Shown: piece by piece, positions 1 to 11,049 of the stretch
How the letters are laid out: each line of letters begins with the position of its first letter
Position numbering within the stretch: position 1 is the first letter of the stretch
Assembly (NCBI GenBank): GCA_905221605.1
Contig: CAJNDS010000557.1
Coordinates: 475,182-539,181 of the forward strand
DNA length: 64,000 bases
Direction: 5' to 3'
From: Symbiodinium natans
Lineage: Eukaryota; Sar; Dinophyceae; Suessiales; Symbiodiniaceae
Notes under the pieces: generated by a model
The model's input: the letters and a program-made list of their open reading frames with translations, nothing else
Databases searched by the model: none
Told to the model about the DNA's origin: nothing
Program-made: the position numbers and the translations under genes

Positions 1-780
1 TGCGGGCCAGAATCCGAGTCAGACCCATACGCTCGACGGTGCGGTCTACTTTTGCGTGCCGGTGAGAGTCATCAGCGAGGGCGCAGAGAACAACCAACGT
101 GGAAGGCCTCGCAGAGACAAAAACCGCACTTAAGCACGATTACATGCTGCGTTCGGGCTCTCGTTGCCGGCGACGCAGCACTGATGGCTGACGGTTGATC
201 CTTGTCGTACGCTGATTGCCATGCTTGTGGCAATTCGAAAACCGAGACGTGTCGCACTGAAAGCTAGTACCATACGCAGACTCAATTGTCATGTGATGTT
301 TTGCTTGGCGGCTTCTTGTGAACGGTCGTTTGCATCTGCAAAGGAAGAGACTCTCATCCCTTCCAACACGCCGTCATGTCTCCCGCGATCGCTCACATAG
401 CTCGCAGCAGTGCAATGGTTCGACGTCACCTTCAACTTCCTCCATCCGTGGAAGCTGCGAGGAAGCTTCGCGAGGGTCTTTATTTCGGGTTATTGCTTGT
501 AACCCTACTGATACGTAACCAGGAACCTTCCAGTAACAACCCGAAGACCAAACTCCTTCATCGGCCCGCGGACGTTCCGGCACGACGGGAATCGCACTGC
601 CCCGAAGCTTTGTCATCGCCGACGTTCGGAAGCTCTCAGGGTAGGCTTTTCGGGCTGATAGTGCTTTCGGACTTCAGGCAAAACATGGACGCCACTTGCA
701 GCCCTGGCAGGCATTTTTTCTTCGAGTCCGAGGCATTGGCGTCGGTTCGCCACTCAGTGGCTTCGTACAGCTTCAGGACG
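1..780. other. Unique sequence without a recognised gene
   Basis: This stretch has no telomere-like repeats and no coding motif that I recognise. The longest open frame (plus strand, 376-807) runs into CCCTAAA repeats and shows no domain. It may be an intron or intergenic sequence. Confidence 0.4.
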
Positions 781-785
781 AGGGC

Positions 786-872
786 AGTGCAGAACCCTAA
801 ACCCTAAACCCTTACAAAGCCCTACAACAAAAACCACACCGAGCCGATGGCTTTGCGTAGGCCTCCTCTATA

Positions 873-912
<40 letters not shown>

Positions 913-3330
913 TATACATATATATATATATTAATATATATATATATATATAGACTTTGAAGAACTAATTAATGGGTCCTCAGGGGCTCCATAGGAACCT
1001 AACTCTGAAGTCCCCACTGCGGAGATTTAGGGTTGTCCCTCGGACTGTCGCAAGGGTTTAGGGTTTAGGATTTAGGGTTTAGGGTTAGAATGACTTACCC
1101 TAAGCTCCACCAGAAACCCTCCCCCTTCCCCCCCACTCGCCATCTCTGAACCCTAAACCCTCAACCCTAAACCCCAAGCCCTAAACCGTTCCTTCATAGG
1201 TTCCGTGAAGAATGGACCCCTAAATGCGCTAAAATCCAAACCCGAAACCCAAAACCCGAAACCCTAAGCCCTAAACCCTAAATCCTAAACCCGAAACCCT
1301 AAACCCGAAACCCGAAACCCTAAACCCGAAACCCGAAGCCCGAAACCCTAAATCCTAAACCCCAGTTCTGAAGCCGACGCGGGATTTGCTGCGGTCTCGA
1401 CACTCTGCAAGGACTCTTTCTTTTGTGGGGATCTTAGGACTTATATGGGGGGGGGGGTTTAGGGTTTAGGGTTTAGGGTTTAGGGCTTAGGGTTTAGGGT
1501 TTAGGGTTTAGGGTTTACGGGGTTTAGGGTTTAGGGTTATGTGGGGGGTTTAGGGTTTAGGGTGTAGCTTTAGGGGTATTTTATTGGGGGTGCTTGCTAA
1601 GGGGATCCTACTATTTGGGGTCCACTATAGGGGTCCCTTCTTATCGTAAAGCCCCATATGTTACAAGGGTTATAAGCTTTCCTGGCCTGCATCCTCCTAA
1701 ACCACTGACCCATTCACGGTTTGGTTCCAGGGTTTGGGGTGTAGGGTTTGGGGTTTGGGGTTTAGGGATTGGGGCTACTTACGGTTCAAGGTCCTGGTTT
1801 CAAACCTCAGAGCAGCAAACGCTTAACTCTATACCCGAAGCTCTCGCGAAGCACTCCAGGGCTTAGCAGGGGTGGTTTCATGGGGGCGTTAAGGTTTGGC
1901 TTTCATGGGGATGAAGGAGGGGGCTTGTGTTCTTGGAATTGCTAGGCATCCAGGCGAATGAGTCCTTGCAGCCAGATTCGTTGGAAGAGCAAACCCTCAA
2001 CCCTAAACCCTAAGCCCTCCTCAAAGGGAGTCTGCAGTTCGGGGGACGGGAGGGGGACGGGCTCTAGGGTTGAGGGTTTAGGGCTTATGGACCTGAAACT
2101 TCCAGTGAAGGCCCCTCAAGCCCGAAACTCTAGAAGGCAAACGGGCTTGAAGTGTTCATAGGGCTTTGGACCCTAAACCCTAAACCCTGAACCCTAAACT
2201 CTAAACCCTAAACCTGAAACCCCGAACCCTAAACCCTAAACCCCAAGCCCTAAGCCCTAAACCCTAGCTGGTGAACCAACTCGCTCTTCCAAGAATGACA
2301 AAGTTGGATCTGCTGGCCCGAAGGGTCCATGTACCCGTATCGTATATACTTGGGCCTTGAAGGGGGGTTCCTAGGGTTTAGGGTTTAGGGTTTAAGGATT
2401 AGGGTTTAGGGTTGGCCCTTTTCTTGTCTCCCCAAGTGGCCCTATAAACCCCTCATATGGACCCCGATAGGGTCGCAGATGGAAAATGCAGGGGCCTCGA
2501 GGCCTCGCGCGGATGAAGAAAGAATGTGCGCCCGGCTCAGCTGAAGATCTCTCAGGGCTGCGGCCTAAACCCTAAACCCTAAACCCTAAACCCTAAACCC
2601 TAAACCCTTATGGATCTAGGTCTGGGGCTTGGCAGGGTCGTTACATGGTTGTTTAGTATGGGCCCTTAACAGCGGACCGCTTGTGAACCCAATTATATAC
2701 TCTGGTTTAGGGTTTAGGGTTTAGGGTTTCGGGTTCAGGGTTTCGGTTTAGGATTCCTATACAACCCACCCTGAGACTACACAAAACCCATACCGATCCC
2801 CTCTCACCCCATCGACGCCACACGCCAAAAGCAAGAACGGATGCTTTCAAGACTTTCCACAGAGTCAGGAAGGATTTTGGATTCCCGAAACCCCAGACCC
2901 TAAACCCTGAACCGATTCGGGTTTTAAGGTAGGGTCCCCTCCCTTAACAAGGCCCAACACGCCCTAGGGTTCAGAACTGCACAGCATCTCAAGCGTACTC
3001 TCTAAACCCTAAACCTGAAACCCTAAACCCCAAAACGCCCTAAACCCTAAACCCTAAACCCTAAACCCTAAACCCTAAACCCTAAACCCTAAACCCTAAA
3101 CCCTAAACCCTAAACCGCCCTAAACCCTACCTCCCCCCCCCCCCCCCCTGTTTTAAGGACCTTGGAAACTTGGGCTTTTTGTGGCGGTGCCCGTAGTGGA
3201 GACCGTGAGCCGGTACCGGCGCATAACATGAGCTGCGGTCAGAGAGCCCACTGCCCCCTTAAGCAAGGGTTTCGGGTTTAGGGTCAGGGGTTTAGGGTTT
3301 AGGGTTTCGGGTTTAAGGATAGGTTTTAGG
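786..3330. repeat. Interstitial telomere-like repeats, both orientations
   Basis: Dense runs of CCCTAAA and TTTAGGG, with degenerate forms CCCGAAA, CCCTGAA and CCCCAAA. The longest perfect run here is about 3,035-3,115. Orientation switches several times within the block, so this is not a chromosome end. Short unique islands between the runs (for example 2,460-2,560) might be exons, but none could be confirmed. Confidence 0.9.
867..952. repeat. (TA)n microsatellite
   Basis: Almost pure alternating TA with a few CATA and TTAATA interruptions, about 85 bp long. It lies between two blocks of telomere-like repeats. Confidence 0.9.
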
Positions 3331-4419
3331 CTTTCAATTCATGAATTTACCTCGATACCTTAAATCAAGATGGAGAAGTTTACCATACATTACATCATCA
3401 ACATGGATTGGGCCTTGTTTGAGGAACATACCTTAGCTGGGAACGGCGGTAGGCTAGGAATCAAAAAAACTGCTTTTTTGTATTGGGTAAGTTGTGCCAG
3501 GAAGCTAAGACAACTGAAGGTGACAGAACACAGAGAGATGCTGCTTGAATTCATATTCAGAACCCTGCCATAATCTAGTCTAAGTTCGGGCTAAGGGTTT
3601 ATAATTCTAGGCCTTGGGGTTGCATACTCAAAGGGGTATTGATTGGAGGCTCTGGGCGTGTGCCGAAACTCAGGTGAAACGACTGAAGCTTCGATCCTCA
3701 AGATGTGCCTAAGAGCCGAATCTCCTCCCCCAAAAAACAAAAACTAGGATGGCCCCTAAAACCCTCTGAAAAATATTCCTGAATATGATGCTCTTAAACC
3801 CCAATAAAGGAAAATATAAAGTGTCCCAACGGCCTACCTAGAAAAGGCTCCCAAGTAGGCCCTGTTAATATTCGTTAGGCCCCAGAACCTGGCCATAAAC
3901 TCTGTGAGGAGGGGCACCAGGCTGTGCAACTCGACACCGAATCTCGAGAATCTGAGCCCTAAACCGCTGCAGGGGTATTGGAGCCACTGGTCATAAGCCA
4001 ATGCAGCTGCTTCGTTGCGCAGTCGTGGTGGCAGTAGCCTTCCAGGGAAAAGGCATGATCGGACTACTTGACTGCCGCGAGCAACTCAGGTTTCAGGGTC
4101 TTGGGGATAGGGTTTGGGGTTACCATAAACCCTAAAGTTTAGAGTTTAGGGTTTGGGGTTTTGGGTTACCACATACCCTAAAATTTAGGGCTTGTAGGAC
4201 TTATTCGACAAAACCCATAGAGAGCCAGTCGTGGCCATGATTTTGATGACGGTGTGCACAATTCGGGCCTTCGACATACCACCTCCTCCAGAGGAGGTCT
4301 CTGACTGTCCTCGTTTTGGTTTTAGGGTTAAGGGTTTAGGGTTTGGGGTTATAGGGTTTAGGGTTTAGGGCTTAGGGTTTAGGGCTTAGGGCTTAGGTCG
4401 CAGAAGCGGGCAGCTCAAC

Positions 4420-7400
4420 CTGTATGTTTGCCTTGACGTCTGGTACTCGTCTGCCTCGGCTGTTGTCCGGCAAAGTGACGTTCTCGGAACCCTACAGGGT
4501 GGGGCCCCCTAGTTATAAGTAGACTTATAAGGGCCCTAAATTGGGTTATAAGGACCCTAAGTTAGGTTATAAGTCCCTTAACTACAGTTAGTATAGTAAG
4601 GGGGCCCCACCCTGTAAACCTCCAGCCGTTGATCTCTGCCTCGCACAACTCCTGGGGGCCGCCTGAAGCGCGCCGGCCCGATGCGGTCGCCTGCCACGCG
4701 GCGTACGCATCTGGAGTCAGCTTCTCAATGTTTCAGCGCTTAAGGGTCTAGGGTCTAGGGTCTAGGGTTTAGGGTAAAGACACCAATGCCCCTAAACCCT
4801 AAAATTAAGGTCCCTAAAGACACCAATGCCCCCGCCTAAGCCCTAAACACTAAACCTCTCAACCCTAAGCGTTTACTTCTAAGGAGTCTGGACATCTTAA
4901 CTAAGGGGAGTTGGGCGCCCAACATCTGCGGAATCTCCTCCATGAATGAAGGGTTTAAGGTTTAGGGTTTAGGGTCCAGGGTTTGGGGTTAGAATTTGGG
5001 GTTAAGGGTTAAGGGTTAAGATTTTAATTAGGGTTGAGGGTTTAGGGTTTAAGTTTACTTGGCTTTTGCATTTGGGGTTTATGGGGGTCAGGGCCATCAA
5101 CCCTTCACTCTTAAAAGCATTCCGGACACTTTGGTGTTTCAGGTGAGGCGATCAGAAGCCCTGAGCCCTCACAACTCGAGTCGCGAGACCTCCGAGGCAC
5201 CCCTCCCTAAACCCTAGACCCTATAAACCCAAGACCCTAGACCCTAAACCCTAAACGCTCTGAAAACCCTGAACCCCTGAACTTCTAAACCCCTGAAAGG
5301 TGCAATCCCCAAACTCAAAGAGCTTCAGGCCTTAAAACCCTATGGACCTAGAAACCCGCAAGACCCTAACAACAAAAGAAAGGAAGCGTGTACAGGATCC
5401 TAAGCCCCAACACATGTTGTGGGCTTTGGGCTCAGGGTTTAGGTAGGGTACTGCTGGGAATTCTAGCACCCCTGAACACTGCATCGTACCCCCACTAAAA
5501 CCCGAAAACCCCCTAAACCCTAAACAGCTCTGAGCCCTAAAAATCCCTAAGACCCTCAAAAAGCCCTAAAGACCCCTCAGACCCTAAACAACCAACCCCG
5601 AGAGCCAGAGACTTAAACCCTGAAGACCCTCAATACCCCCCCCCCCCCCCAAAACAAAAGACCTTAAAAACCATGTGGCAGGACAACCTAACTCCCCTGA
5701 AGCCTTTCTTCCCCTAAACACACGAAGCCCTCGGACCCCAAGCGCCTTAAAATCGGACCCCGGAGATTGGGATGTTCCCCCTTATGCGAATACTAACAGT
5801 CCTTACTAGGGATGACAATACCCCCTATCAGAATCCCGAATAAGGACTGTTATAGTCTGAGGGGGAGCATCCCAGCCTGAAGCCGTTCTTCCCCGAAAAC
5901 TCCCCTGAAGGCACCCGAAGCCAAAAGGACCCCAGAAGCCTTAACACCGGAACCCTGGTTCTTAGTAGGGAGTGAGGGTATCAGGGCCCTATATCTACCC
6001 CTTCAAGGGATTCTGCAGGGCATATACCCTTTAACGGATTCTATAGGGTACCTGATTCCCTCATTCCCAAACCCTAAACCCTCAACCACCTCTAATTACT
6101 AAAAACCCAGCCAGTCGGAACCCCTGAGACCTTGGGCGAACTGTTGGTGCAGCAAAGCCATGAGCTGCCTGAGCTCTCTCTCGATTTCAGGGTCGAGGAT
6201 CTTAGACTACTCTTTGCTGAAGAACCCCCTCAAAAAAAACTGAATAGTAATGCCTGTTTTGCCCGAATAAGGCAGAACAGTATTCTTGTGGTTCTTAAGG
6301 AGATGGTAGTAGAGGCTTAAGGTTTTTACGGGGGGGGGGGGGGGGGGTGCGGGATTTTCGGCTTCATTTCAGCTCTGGAGATTGTTCGACTCCAGGCTGC
6401 TTCACACCCAATCCCCTCAACCCCCGGGGGGTGCAAGGTTTAGGGTTTAGGGTCTAGGGTTTAGGGTTTAGGGTCCGCCGACCTTGGCGGCGTGTTGGAT
6501 GGGTTTGAGGAGAGCCGGAGGCTCTTATATTTAGGGTTTAGGGTTTAGGGTGACCAGGCGGAATCGACCGAAGCGCCTTCCCAGGACTGCCGAAAAAAAG
6601 GTCTGCCGAAATGTTTTCCAACGTCTTGCCAACCCACACAGAGGGGGCCTGAACCCTAAACCCTACTCATGGTGAAACGAGCCCAGAGAGCCCGTAAACC
6701 CCATAACTCAAAATCCTGCCAAACACCCAAGATGTTCCCAAAATCGACAGCCCGCAAGCAGAAGCCTTTTCAACCCTCTTGGCAAGACATCACCAACAAC
6801 CTCAACACCAGCAGGCTCGACCCCAATCTTCATTCTAAGGGTAGTTCCATGCCCAGATCATGGCCCCCTACCTTCCTTCAAGGGTTTTGAAGTATGGGCC
6901 CTGTTCTACAGGGTACGTAAGGGGGTACGTAAGGGGGTACGTAAGGGGGTACGTAAGGGGGTACGTAAGGGGTTGATATTTAAGCACCCATACTAAGCAA
7001 CCATGTAACTACCCTAAGATTCATGCGCCTAAGCCCTAAGCCCTAAACCCCAAACCCGAAGATTCATGCAGTGGCCGGGTGCCTTCTCTCAAAGGTGGCT
7101 CAGTCATCAACGCATCCCGGTTTCGGAGGAAGCCTGCGAACTGTGAAGGGTTGAGCTGTGGCGTAGGGGTTTAGGGTTTAGGGTTTAGGTTTAGGGTTTA
7201 GGGTTTAGGGTGTGTAGGAATAGTGGCTCGCTGGTGCTAAAAGCACCCGGGCCGCTCGCCCTGCGCTGCTATGTTGCCCCACCCCAACGCCCCTGCTTAT
7301 TCTCATTTAGGGTTTAGGGTTCTACCCCCCAACCCCCCTAACAAGGGGGGCCCTTGCTCTCAGCCAGATGGGCAGCAAAAACGTAGGGGGTAGCAGAGGC

Positions 7401-9824
7401 CTCGACCGGCCCCTGCTTTTGTGGGCCTGCCGGGAGGGTCTCCAAGAGGCCACCTCTGTAGCCGATGGTGAGCGATTTGGGGTAATACTATATAGCTGCG
7501 CTATTGTCGTGTATGACGCAGTCAAGTCCAGGCCGCAAGGGCATGCCAGGGAGGCTTTACCCTCCCTGGCCCGCAGATTCGTCCTCGGTTCAGGGCTTAG
7601 CCCTGCCCGGAAGGCTCGGGCGCCCATGCATATGGTCAGCGGCGCCCTCGCCAGTTTAGGGTTTAGGGTTTAGGGTTTAGGGTTTAGGGTTTACAGGGGC
7701 TGTAATTTAAGATGTTCAAGGGGTTCATAGTAGTTAGGGCTTATAAGTGGGTCTGTGGATTTCTTGTGACCTCAGAGAGAGGACTGAGCGTGGTGTGTAA
7801 GAAGGCCTTCTGAACTGAGCGCCCCTTAAGGGCGGGCCCTACACACAAACCCTAAACCCTAAACCCTTTGCTCTTAAGCCCCTGAACCCCCTGAATCCGA
7901 ATTCGAAACCCCATAAACTCATAAGACTCATAAGCCTGCTAAACCCTGAACCCTGAACTGAGCCATAAACCCTACTTGAAGGTTCATGGGTCCAACACCC
8001 TGAAACCCCAAAACCCTAAACACCATAAACCCGAAACCCTAAACCCACAGCCCCAAACCCTAGCCCCTAAACCCTCAGCCGGCTCGGCCTTTGTTGCCTC
8101 CGCTTCTGCTGCTGGAGCGATCTGTCCTCTCCTCTCGGTCCGAGGCATCCAAAAGTTTGTAGGGTTTAGGGTTTAGGGTTGAGGGTTTAGGGTTTAGGGT
8201 CTAGGGTTTAGGGTTTAGGCTTTAGGGTTTAGGATCTAGGGTTTAGGGTCTAGGGTCGACTTGCAGGTTCACTAGGGTGGCGATCAGTAGGGTTCAGGGT
8301 TTTCGGGTTCACTTGAAGGTTCAAGTACGGTAGCGATAAGCAGGGTTTAGGGTCTAGGGTTGAGAGTTATAGGGAGTACTTATAAGCAGCGTTTTCGGTG
8401 CCCTGAGGTTTTGGCCACACTTATCCCTAAGTACCCATGACCTCCAAGTTGTTTCTGCAAGGAACAAGCAGGGACTCATTGAATTTGAATGGCTTGCTTA
8501 GGGAGCTTGGGTAGTTTTACTACAAAAACGCGGGGATCCTAAGGGGGCAATCTCCCGTGTTTAGGGTGGGTTTCCTAAAAGCGGATCGGTTATAGGCACC
8601 TGGACTCGAGACAAGCGAAAGCGTTGGAACCGCTGAAAACTGTCCTCTTCTCGTGCGCATGGATGGGAGCAACCCTCCAGATTTTCGAGACAAAAACAGC
8701 GTGCGGAAGCCAAACCACATACAATGCCGCGCGAAACCCTATACCCTATACCCTAAACCCTGAAACCTTATCAACCTAAACCCTGAGACCCTAAACCCCC
8801 TAAGGCATCAAGGCTTTGAGGGGTCTAGGGCTCGGGATTTCGGGGGAAAGGGTCATCAACCCTAAAACTTGAACCCTAAACCCTAAAATATCTGGCTGGT
8901 TCTTAACCAGGGAATAAGGTATCCTGAATGGTCCCTTAACAGGTATATATAGGGCCCTAATTCTCTCCTTCCCTACGAAGAACCAAGGGGGTTATACGTA
9001 AGCCCTGGCGCCTTCACCTCGGACGTGTCGGCGAGGTCTGAGTCTGGCGTGCAGGGCGGCCCGTGTGACGGCTCGGCTGTTGTGGTTTAGGCTAATATGG
9101 CCGCGCAAGGCTTCCCTAAACCCTAAACCCTAAAACCACCACCCTCAAACCTACACCCTAAGCAGTGAGGTTTATGGGCTTAAACTCTATGGTTTATAAA
9201 CGGGCTTCGGCTGAGGCCTGGGTCTTGTAGAACAGAGGCTTCCTTCAGCCTTTGCAGTACGTGGTGTAGGCATCTCTGCAGAAGCGATCAGAAGAACAAG
9301 AATCCGTAAACTCCAAACCCTATAGCCCAACAAACCCCATAAACCCTGAATGCCTGTAAAACACTTAAACCCGAAGCCGCAAGCCGCGAGACAGCCCCAT
9401 GAGTGACCCTTAAACCCTGCTAGTTGCAGTTTGGGGTTTATAGGGTTTAGAGTTTATGCTTTAGGGTTTCGGGCATGCATCAGCTTTATCTGAAGACTAA
9501 CCAACATCTGCAGGTAGATTGCCTCTTCTTTCGGTCTGCGAGTTACACTAGGTAGCACTATATGTTCCTTAGTGATACCCCTCAACCCTGCACACTCCGC
9601 CCTAACTCCGACTAGGAAACCCTAAACCCTAAACCCTGAACCCTGAACCCTAAACCCTAAACCCTAAACCCTAAACCCTGAACCCTAAACCCTAGACCCT
9701 AAACCCTAAACCCTGAACCCTAAACCCTAAACCCTAAGCCCTAAAGGGTTTTTCGAACCCTCAGCCCCAAGAGTTCAGGGCACGGCGCGCCTGCGAAGGG
9801 ATCAGACACGGAGAAGCCGGACAC
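4420..9824 (-). CDS. Cluster of candidate mini-exons, gene unidentified
   Basis: Several islands between telomere-like repeats have the minus-strand signature AG|exon|(GT/GC/GA) and an open frame. They are 9,791-9,824 (frame VSGFSVSDPFA, GC donor), 9,502-9,535 (PKEEAIYLQML, donor gttagt), 9,250-9,275 (DAYTTYCK, GC donor), 9,018-9,076 (19 codons containing PPCTPDSDLADTSE, donor gtgaag), 7,083-7,133 (FLRNRDALMTEPPLRE, GC donor), 4,691-4,723 (KLTPDAYAAWQ, GC donor) and 4,420-4,459 (GT donor, frame ambiguous). Phases of adjacent candidates do not all match, so exons are missing or some calls are wrong. I do not recognise a family. They could be the 3' part of the xanthine dehydrogenase-like gene or a separate gene. 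Confidence 0.4.
4493..4616. mobile_element. MITE-like hairpin, 18-bp perfect TIR
   Basis: TACAGGGTGGGGCCCCCT at 4,493-4,510 is exactly inverted at 4,599-4,616. The 88-bp interior is AT-rich (ttataag/cttataa motifs). Flanks read aaccc on the left and aacct on the right, a possible short target duplication. It has no coding capacity. Confidence 0.75.
5769..5873. mobile_element. MITE-like hairpin, GGGATG family, copy 1
   Basis: The ends GGGATGTTCCCCCTTA and its near-inverse ending GGGGGAGCATCCC pair over about 33 bp with a few mismatches, and the inner arms share AACAGTCCTTA. A related copy lies at 20,361-20,450. Confidence 0.75.
5968..6068. mobile_element. MITE-like hairpin, GGTTCTT family, copy 1
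   Basis: GGGAGTGAGGGTATCAGG at 5,968-5,985 is inverted with two mismatches at 6,051-6,068. The left side begins ctggttcttagtaggg, resembling the element at 8,898-8,984. Confidence 0.65.
6330..6348 (+). repeat. Poly-G tract
   Basis: A run of about 19 G followed by tgcggg. Comparable G tracts occur at 10,951-10,968, 22,141-22,156, 36,882-36,900 and 58,085-58,111. They are candidates for G-quadruplex formation. Confidence 0.8.
6914..6974 (+). repeat. Short tandem repeat GTACGTAAGGGGG
   Basis: About five direct copies of a 13-bp unit. The unit contains the palindrome GTAC and an AAGGGGG part related to the neighbouring repeats. Confidence 0.85.
8898..8984. mobile_element. MITE-like hairpin, GGTTCTT family, copy 2
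   Basis: GGTTCTT followed by AGGGAA on the left is inverted as TTCCCTACGAAGAACC on the right. The core contains tatatagggccct. The left end is clearly related to the one at about 5,955. Confidence 0.55.
9618..9746 (+). repeat. CCCTAAA telomere-like array
   Basis: About 18 heptamers, mostly CCCTAAA with CCCTGAA, CCCTAGA and CCCTAAG variants. Confidence 0.9.
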
Positions 9825-9829
9825 CTAGC

Positions 9830-11020
9830 AGGGTTTAGGGTTTAGGGTTTAGGGTGTAGGGTTTAGGCAACCAGAGCGCCCTTGGAGCCTACGCCTCATG
9901 AAACCAAATACACACATCCGGGCTGGCCTGTAAACCCTCTGAACAATTTGTTTCCCTAAACCCGAAAGCCCGGTGGGTTAGTCATCACCACGCCAACGAT
10001 GTGTCAAAGCTGCTGGCGGCACTAAATGTCGCAACCCGCTACAAGGAAAAAACAAAAAAAAACGTCTGAGTTTCGGAAGCCCTGGCGGCCATGTGACAGA
10101 CGCTGCTGCGGAGCCCTAGATTGTTCCGCCTAAGCCCCAAGCCCCAAAACCCAATTGTTATGCGCCTGGTTCCTGGGAGACCCCGCGGCATCGTCCTTGG
10201 CGGACTGCAATGTAGGGCTTCGAGTTTAAAGGCTCTAGGGGCGAAGTCAAGGTGGGTACATACCACAAAACCAATACCCCGCGAAAGCTTATTCGGTACC
10301 CAAAAGGGATGTTACCTAAATCCCTTCATTTCATTTCATTCCATTCCAGTTCATTTCATTCCACTAGTTCATGGTTTGGACATCCAAAATCCGTGGCCCT
10401 ATTGTCGGTGCCCGGAGTGGTGCTGCTTTTTGGACACCAGTTGAGCAATCAGCGTTGCTGCCCCACGTACTTTTTGGATCAACATCCAAGAAAGCCAACG
10501 CCGCCCAACAAGAAGAGGGAGGGTCCCCAAACAGCCCACCTTTTGTCTCAAACCCTGAACCCTGAGCCCTCCTTGGAGGTTCAATGTACTTGTCACCCCG
10601 ATTGTATCTGCACGTATAGGCCCTCTAAGTTCCCCGAAGTCCTCTAGGTAGGCTATAAGTAGACTGTTAGTTGGGGTTATAAGTACCCATGGACCTGCAA
10701 GTAAACCCTATAAATCCTAGACCCAAAAGTGTTTCTTGGCCAACTCTTAGGCTAGACGCACCACCCCCCAGAAAGCCAGCTCAGGTGGCCCAAGAAAAAA
10801 ATTGAAGTTTTCTGGCTTTATGTGGACCATATGCGGGTTTCCGAATTTAGGGGGTACCTGATTGGGGTCCTTACCATAAGGGAATCCTACGATTAGGGGG
10901 TCTATTTTCGGGGTCCCCTATTGTCGTAAAACTCGCATAGAAGGATTAGGGGGGGGGGGGGGGGGGGTGGCTTAAATAGGGTTTATTTGGAAGCTGGGAC
11001 TCGGGTTTTCTTATAGCCAT
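9830..11020. other. Low-information stretch with dispersed-repeat ends
   Basis: No gene is supported here. It holds TTTAGGG runs (9,833-9,865), a short TCATT-type repeat (10,322-10,365), a full copy of the TATGCGGG element (10,830-10,945), a G tract, and at 10,974-11,000 one end of the AAATAGGG element seen complete at 18,534-18,636. An island at 9,975-10,035 has a plus-strand open frame (NDVSKLLAALNVATRY) that cannot be assigned. Confidence 0.5.
10830..10945 (+). mobile_element. Dispersed element, TATGCGGGTTT family
   Basis: The left end TATGCGGGTTTCCGAATTT pairs imperfectly with the right end gtcgtaaaactcgcata. Related sequence occurs at 1,600-1,662 (right half), 45,655-45,768, and reversed at 56,640-56,795. 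Shared landmarks are GATCC(T/G)AC, GGGGTC and CCTTATTGTCGTAAA. Confidence 0.65.
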
Positions 11021-11049
11021 ACACGTTTCCACGAGGGTACGCTGCTGTC

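Noticed and set aside
780-3330. Chromosome end (true telomere)
   Set aside because: Orientation switches repeatedly, unique islands intervene, and the same repeats occur throughout the 64 kb.
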